Origin: Paracoccaceae bacterium
Lineage (GTDB): Bacteria > Pseudomonadota > Alphaproteobacteria > Rhodobacterales > Rhodobacteraceae
DNA: 36,892 nt
Reading direction: 5' to 3'
NCBI GenBank assembly: GCA_018607905.1
Contig: JABBAP010000060.1
Span: forward strand, 5,046-41,937
Below are positions 33,094 through 36,892 of this stretch, piece after piece. How positions within the stretch are numbered: the stretch's first letter is position 1; every line of letters begins with the position of its first letter. A program made the translations under genes and the position numbers. The notes below the pieces were generated by a model that did no database searches, was not told the origin of the DNA, and worked only from the letters and a program-made list of their open reading frames with translations.

Positions 33094-33708
33094 ATGACCA
33101 CCGATCTAAAGGTCATCGGCACAGGGTTTGGGCGCACGGGCACGGATTCCATGCGCGAAGCCCTCAACCTCCTCGGTTTTGGCCCCTGCCACCACATGCG
33201 CAGCCTGCTGGAGGACAAAGCTCATCAAAACGACTGGCGCGATTTCGTCGCAGGCGGCCCGTGCAACTGGGATACCCTGCTAAATGGCTCCAAATCCTGC
33301 ATTGATTGGCCAACCGCCCATTTCTGGCCCGAACTCATCGACAGGTTTCCAAACGCCAAAGTCCTGCTGACGTGGCGCACCGCCGAAAGCTGGTGGGCAA
33401 GTTTTGAGAAAACCGTTCTACCCATGATCCTTGAAGCCAGCAAAAAACCAATCCAGCCCCCCGGCAGCCAACTGATCTTACAACAGGTCTTTGCCAATAA
33501 ACCCCCGACCCGCGACCACTGCATCGCCACCTACAACGCCAACGTCGAGCGGGTCAAAGCCACCGTCCCTGCCGAGCGCCTGCTTGTCTACAAAATCGGC
33601 GATGGTTGGGGCCCACTGTGCGCCCACCTCGATGTGCAAGTCCCCGATCAACCCTTCCCACGCTCCAACTCCACCGCGGAATTTCACACTGGTATCGGCG
33701 CAAAATAA
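33094..33708 (+). CDS. Sulfotransferase (Sulfotransfer_4 family)
   Basis: This 204-aa protein has the N-terminal strand and loop VIGTGFGRTGTDSMREAL (about residues 7-24), which is the PAPS-binding loop of the Sulfotransfer_4 group. The matching downstream segment is VLLTWRTAESWWASFEKTV (about 89-107). It is often annotated as an NAD-dependent epimerase by mistake because of the glycine-rich start. It differs from the two family-2 sulfotransferases in this window. The stop TAA shares its last base with the ATG of RidA (TAATG), giving coupling. The acceptor is unknown. Confidence 0.85.
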   Translation: MTTDLKVIGTGFGRTGTDSMREALNLLGFGPCHHMRSLLEDKAHQNDWRDFVAGGPCNWDTLLNGSKSCIDWPTAHFWPELIDRFPNAKVLLTWRTAESWWASFEKTVLPMILEASKKPIQPPGSQLILQQVFANKPPTRDHCIATYNANVERVKATVPAERLLVYKIGDGWGPLCAHLDVQVPDQPFPRSNSTAEFHTGIGAK

Positions 33709-34100
33709 TGACCAAACGCGCCCTTATTCCCGATGCTGCACGCCCCGCGGCTGAACAACTCAAAATGTCACCAGGTATCTTATCAGGCGATCATGTTTTC
33801 CTAACTGGCGTCACTGGCAGCGGCTCCACAGGCGACATGCCGTCCGATCCCGAAATCCAATTCCGCAACGCATTTGCCAAAATCGGCGCAGTTCTTGCAA
33901 AGGCTGACCTGACATTTGATCACATCGTTGAAATGACCAGCTATCACATCGGCCTGCGCGATCATTTCGATCTGTTCGACCAAATCCGCCTCGACCACCT
34001 GTCCGAACCCTACCCCGCTTGGACTGCGGTTGAGGCAGGCGGATTACGCCGCATCGGCGCGCTCGTTGAAATTCGCATAATCGCCTGCACAAAAGCATAA
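33708..34100 (+). CDS. RidA family protein lacking the catalytic arginine
   Basis: This 130-aa protein has the RidA/YjgF fold: GILSGDHVFLTGVTG (about residues 23-37), then IQFRNAFAKIGAVLAKADLTFDHIVEMTSY and GALVEIRI. RidA hydrolyses reactive enamine/imine intermediates using Arg105. Here the equivalent position appears to be Trp105 in PAWTAVEA, where the usual sequence is P-A-R-T-A-V. The enamine deaminase activity is therefore doubtful, and this belongs to another Rid subgroup. It overlaps the sulfotransferase stop by one base and precedes the acyl-CoA ligase by 75 bases. Confidence 0.87.
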   Translation: MTKRALIPDAARPAAEQLKMSPGILSGDHVFLTGVTGSGSTGDMPSDPEIQFRNAFAKIGAVLAKADLTFDHIVEMTSYHIGLRDHFDLFDQIRLDHLSEPYPAWTAVEAGGLRRIGALVEIRIIACTKA

Positions 34101-34121
34101 GCACAGACCACACAAACGCTC

Positions 34122-34138
34122 GACAAACTTTAATTGTC
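34122..34138 (+). promoter_or_regulatory. Dyad GACAA-N7-TTGTC ahead of the acyl-CoA ligase
   Basis: Perfect 5-bp half sites at 34122-34126 and 34134-34138 lie in the 75-base gap before the acyl-CoA ligase. A possible operator or promoter element; low certainty. Confidence 0.3.
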
Positions 34139-34175
34139 TGACATATAAAAAGCGAACCTTGGGAGGGGAATCATC

Positions 34176-35807
34176 ATGGCACACATGGCAGACGAAACAG
34201 GCCTCGACAAATGCGCAGCGAACTATGTTGCGCTCACCCCCCTGTCCCATCTAAACCGCGCCCGCGACGTGTTCCCAAACCGCGACGCGCTGGTTTACGG
34301 CGCGCGCCGCCACACTTACGCAGAATATCACGCGCGCTGCTCGCAACTCGCCTCCGCCCTGATCAAACATGGCATCCAAGCTGGTGAAGTCGTCTCCACC
34401 ATCTGCCCCAACATCCCCGCCATAGTTGAGGCAAACTTCGGCGTCCCAGCCTCTGGCGCGGTTCTTAACACCATCAACACCCGCTTGGACGCCGACACAA
34501 TCGCCTATATTTTTGATCACGCTGAAGCCAAAATCGCGCTTGTTGATACTCAATTCCTCCCCGTCGCGCTGGACGCCATCAAACTCATGGACGGCACAGC
34601 ACCCCTGATAATCGAGGTCGCAGACGAAGCCGCAGGCTACCCTGCCACGGGCGACCACCTTGAATACGAAGACCTGATTGCGCAAGGCGACCCGAACCAC
34701 GAATGGGACATGCCGAGCGATGAATGGGACGCCATTTCGCTCAACTACACCTCGGGCACCACCGGCCGCCCCAAAGGCGTCGTTTGCCACCATCGCGGCG
34801 CGTATTTGATGACAATGGGCACGGCGCTCAGCTGGCAAATCGGGCTTTATCCGAAATACCTCACCATCGTGCCGCTGTTCCATTGCAACGGCTGGAACCA
34901 CACGTGGATGATGCCATCGCTCGGCGGGCAAATCACCTGCTGCCGCGACATCACCGCCGCCGCAATCTTCAACGCGATCGAAGCTGAAGGCATCACCCAT
35001 TTTGGCGGCGCACCCATCGTGCTCAACACCCTCATCAATGCCAAAGCGGATGAAAAGAAATCCTTCGCCCACGACATCAACGTCCTCACCGCAGGCGCGC
35101 CGCCCTCCCCCGCCACGATCAAAGGCGCAGAAGCACTCGGCTTTAAAATCATGCAAGTTTATGGGCTGACAGAAACCTACGGCCACGTCACCGAAGCCGT
35201 GGAACCAGACGATTGGGCGCAACTGCCAGCCGAAGAACGCTACGCTAAAATGGCCCGCGTCGGCGTGCAATACCCCATGATGGAAGACATCGACGTGGTG
35301 GATCAAGACACCCGCAAACCCGTCCCACGCGACGGCAGAACAATCGGCGAAATCGTCATTCGCGGTAATTCCGTGATGAAAGGCTATTACAAAAACCCAT
35401 CAGCCACCGCAGAGGCTTTCAACGGCGGCGCATTCCGCTCAGGCGACATCGCCGTGCGCCACGCAGACGGCTACATCCAGATCACGGATCGCATGAAAGA
35501 CATCATCATTTCGGGCGGCGAAAACATCTCCTCGGTCGAGGTCGAGAACACCCTAATGTCCCACCCCGCCGTGTCCCTGTGTGCCGTGGTCGCCAAACCA
35601 GATGAAAAATGGGGCGAAACCCCCTGCGCCTTTATCGAACTAAAAGACGGCGTCGCGCAACCCACCCAAGAAGACATAATCGCCCACACCCGCGCGCATC
35701 TGTCAGGCTTCAAATGCCCCAAGACTGTAGTGTTTCAGGAGCTACCTAAGACAAGCACAGGAAAGATACAGAAGTTCGAATTGCGGGTGGTGGCTAAGGG
35801 GTTGTGA
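34176..35807 (+). CDS. Acyl-CoA synthetase, DmdB-like (3-methylmercaptopropionyl-CoA ligase candidate)
   Basis: This 543-aa enzyme activates a carboxylic acid with ATP and CoA through an acyl-adenylate. The adenylate-forming motifs are present: NYTSGTTGRPKGV (about residues 188-200), LFHCNGWNHTWMMP, the YGLTET core, RSGD, and DRMKDIIISGGENISSVE in the hinge. Lys530 in KTSTGKIQK is the catalytic lysine. The sequence strongly recalls the DmdB group of roseobacters, which acts on 3-methylmercaptopropionate in DMSP demethylation, and also medium-chain acyl-CoA ligases; which one cannot be fixed from sequence. No dmdA, dmdC or dmdD is in the window. Start at 34176 has a GGGAGGGG ribosome site. Confidence 0.9.
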   Translation: MAHMADETGLDKCAANYVALTPLSHLNRARDVFPNRDALVYGARRHTYAEYHARCSQLASALIKHGIQAGEVVSTICPNIPAIVEANFGVPASGAVLNTINTRLDADTIAYIFDHAEAKIALVDTQFLPVALDAIKLMDGTAPLIIEVADEAAGYPATGDHLEYEDLIAQGDPNHEWDMPSDEWDAISLNYTSGTTGRPKGVVCHHRGAYLMTMGTALSWQIGLYPKYLTIVPLFHCNGWNHTWMMPSLGGQITCCRDITAAAIFNAIEAEGITHFGGAPIVLNTLINAKADEKKSFAHDINVLTAGAPPSPATIKGAEALGFKIMQVYGLTETYGHVTEAVEPDDWAQLPAEERYAKMARVGVQYPMMEDIDVVDQDTRKPVPRDGRTIGEIVIRGNSVMKGYYKNPSATAEAFNGGAFRSGDIAVRHADGYIQITDRMKDIIISGGENISSVEVENTLMSHPAVSLCAVVAKPDEKWGETPCAFIELKDGVAQPTQEDIIAHTRAHLSGFKCPKTVVFQELPKTSTGKIQKFELRVVAKGL

Positions 35808-35832
35808 TTTTTCACAATCCCCGAGATTGTTA

Positions 35833-36774
35833 CTAATGTGAGTCATTTTTTGGATTAGAAGCCATCATCTCAGCAAGAAGCGAGCCTTTTGAAGTCAACC
35901 GATAGTGATTTTTACCTTCCTCACTTAAAATCTTTCTTTCTTTCAGGAGATTAACACCATTTTGAAACTCTACATCATCAAGTAAAATGATTTCAATTCC
36001 ATTATTAACTTGAATTTTATGAATAGATCCAATTAGTTTTGCGTCAAACGCAAATAAGTGTGTTCCGGCAGCCATTTCAAATAGCTTTTGCTCAATTTCG
36101 CTGGAAAAGAATGTATCGATACGATTAGCACCTCCCCAATCGGTACCATTTAGAGCGTCAAAGATGACGTCAGTTGAATTCTTACCTCGCTCCTCCTCCA
36201 ATTGCCCCTCAACTCTCGCCCTCAGTTCCGCATTCTCAATCTTACTCGCCTCTAAATCAGCTTTCGCCCGATCCAATATCTCCTGCTCATTTCGCCGGTC
36301 TTCATCCCGTTTTTTATCCGCTCGCTCTTGCTCTTTACGCCGCGCCTCTTCTCGTTCCAACGCAGCGACTTCCTCCGCCTCTCGAAGTTTCGCGATTTGT
36401 GCTTCCGCTTCCAACTTCGCCGCTTCGTTCAATTCTACCTTCAAAGCGTTTCGATTGTGTAAACGCTTCGCTGCCATTCCATCTACAATCGCGCGGCGTT
36501 CTTCGTTCGGCTTAATCACCGCCTTTGTTGCGTAGACGTCAATCCGTGGCGCCAACCAAAAATACGCTAATCCCAGCACCACTGGTGCCGCATAATCATA
36601 CCAAATCAAACCCGTATGAAGGACACCCAACCTGTCTTCAAACACACCTTCCCCAAACAACAAGGTTAAAACCTCGCGCCAATTCCAAACCGCAAAGGCG
36701 ATAACAATGGACCCCAAAATTGGGCTGCGCACTCGATTCGACAGGGCGTCCATTATCTCTTTGATGCTTTCCAT
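35833..36774 (-). CDS. Membrane-anchored coiled-coil protein of unknown function
   Basis: This 313-aa protein (from the ATG at 36774; a TTG five codons earlier gives a longer frame) has two N-terminal hydrophobic segments, about residues 20-42 (PILGSIVIAFAVWNW) and 58-77 (APVVLGLAYFWLAP). A long charged coiled coil follows, about residues 90-195, rich in E, R, K and A (EEVAALEREEARRKEQERAD). The C-terminal globular part, about 200-305, has VIFDALNGTDWGGANRI and a winged-helix-like end GVNLLKERKILSEEGKNHYR. I do not recognise the family. The gene is AT-richer than its neighbours, with codons such as AAA, TTA and TCA more often, suggesting recent transfer. It stands alone and convergent with the acyl-CoA ligase. 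Confidence 0.75.
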   Translation of the reverse strand: MESIKEIMDALSNRVRSPILGSIVIAFAVWNWREVLTLLFGEGVFEDRLGVLHTGLIWYDYAAPVVLGLAYFWLAPRIDVYATKAVIKPNEERRAIVDGMAAKRLHNRNALKVELNEAAKLEAEAQIAKLREAEEVAALEREEARRKEQERADKKRDEDRRNEQEILDRAKADLEASKIENAELRARVEGQLEEERGKNSTDVIFDALNGTDWGGANRIDTFFSSEIEQKLFEMAAGTHLFAFDAKLIGSIHKIQVNNGIEIILLDDVEFQNGVNLLKERKILSEEGKNHYRLTSKGSLLAEMMASNPKNDSH

Positions 36775-36838
36775 TCCCAAAAATCCCAAAACTCAATCTA
36801 AAGCAGAATAGCGCCTCACTCCCCCCAAACACAACACT

Positions 36839-36892
36839 ATGATAAAACGCCCCATTCCTCTAATCTACGCCAGCAAACCCACCCCAACGCGG
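36839..36892 (+). CDS. Possible start of a gene cut by the window edge
   Basis: An ATG at 36839 opens a frame that stays open for 18 codons to the window end (MIKRPIPLIYASKPTPTR). Codon choice fits the neighbourhood. There is no obvious ribosome site and the fragment is too short to identify. Confidence 0.3.
   Translation, partial: MIKRPIPLIYASKPTPTR

Noticed and set aside
34251-35306. 351-aa minus-strand frame
   Set aside because: Antisense to the acyl-CoA ligase, whose motifs are complete; the frame has no domain and is a codon-bias artefact.

Overview
The window looks like a chromosomal segment of a marine alphaproteobacterium of the Rhodobacteraceae (Roseobacter group). The basis is protein style (glcDEF glycolate oxidase, a MoxR/DUF58/DUF4159 operon, a DUF1285 protein, a DUF5928-type branching glycosyltransferase next to sulfotransferases, a DmdB-like acyl-CoA ligase) together with strong C-ending codon preference and dense gene packing. 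No rRNA, tRNA, CRISPR array, transposase or complete prophage was seen. Organism assignment is by recognition only; no database search was possible.

Layout. 1-2.5 kb: the C-terminal part of a von Willebrand factor A protein, a structured intergenic stretch, an IbpA-type small heat-shock gene with a convincing RpoH-like promoter, and an exported trypsin-like protease. 2.7-7.1 kb (minus strand): glcD-glcE-glcF and a translationally coupled GNAT acetyltransferase. 7.2-10.1 kb (plus strand): a DUF599 membrane protein, then an accessory-looking block made of a 331-aa protein with a broken HExxH-like motif, a Tat-exported intradiol dioxygenase, and a 61-aa protein resembling the last strands of the type VI secretion tube protein Hcp. 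The 331-aa and 61-aa genes share a near-identical 21-nt upstream element. 10.2-16.9 kb (minus strand): a tightly overlapping operon of MoxR ATPase, DUF58 protein, BatA/DUF4159 membrane protein and a second large membrane-anchored protein.

17-22 kb: DUF1285 protein and a P-loop kinase (plus), a DMT exporter and 6-phosphogluconate dehydrogenase (minus), a TetR regulator that appears to be leaderless, and a PPOX flavoprotein. 22.1-24.0 kb: an accessory islet with an XRE-type regulator, a 540-bp gene-free stretch and an NlpC/P60-like protein. 24.0-28.0 kb: polA, a small exported protein, a zf-CHCC protein and a HIT protein. 28.0-31.3 kb: a branching glycosyltransferase and two sulfotransferases, probably for surface glycan building and sulfation. 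31.3-35.8 kb: a DMT exporter, then MBL-fold hydrolase, a third sulfotransferase, a RidA-like protein and a DmdB-like acyl-CoA ligase in one direction. 35.8-36.9 kb: a membrane-anchored coiled-coil protein and possibly the first codons of another gene at the edge.

The most unusual content is the pair of genes at 8.07 and 9.89 kb (shared upstream element, effector-like and Hcp-like products, no other secretion genes in view) and the separate XRE/NlpC-P60 islet at 22-24 kb. The rest is mainly core metabolism and envelope biology.
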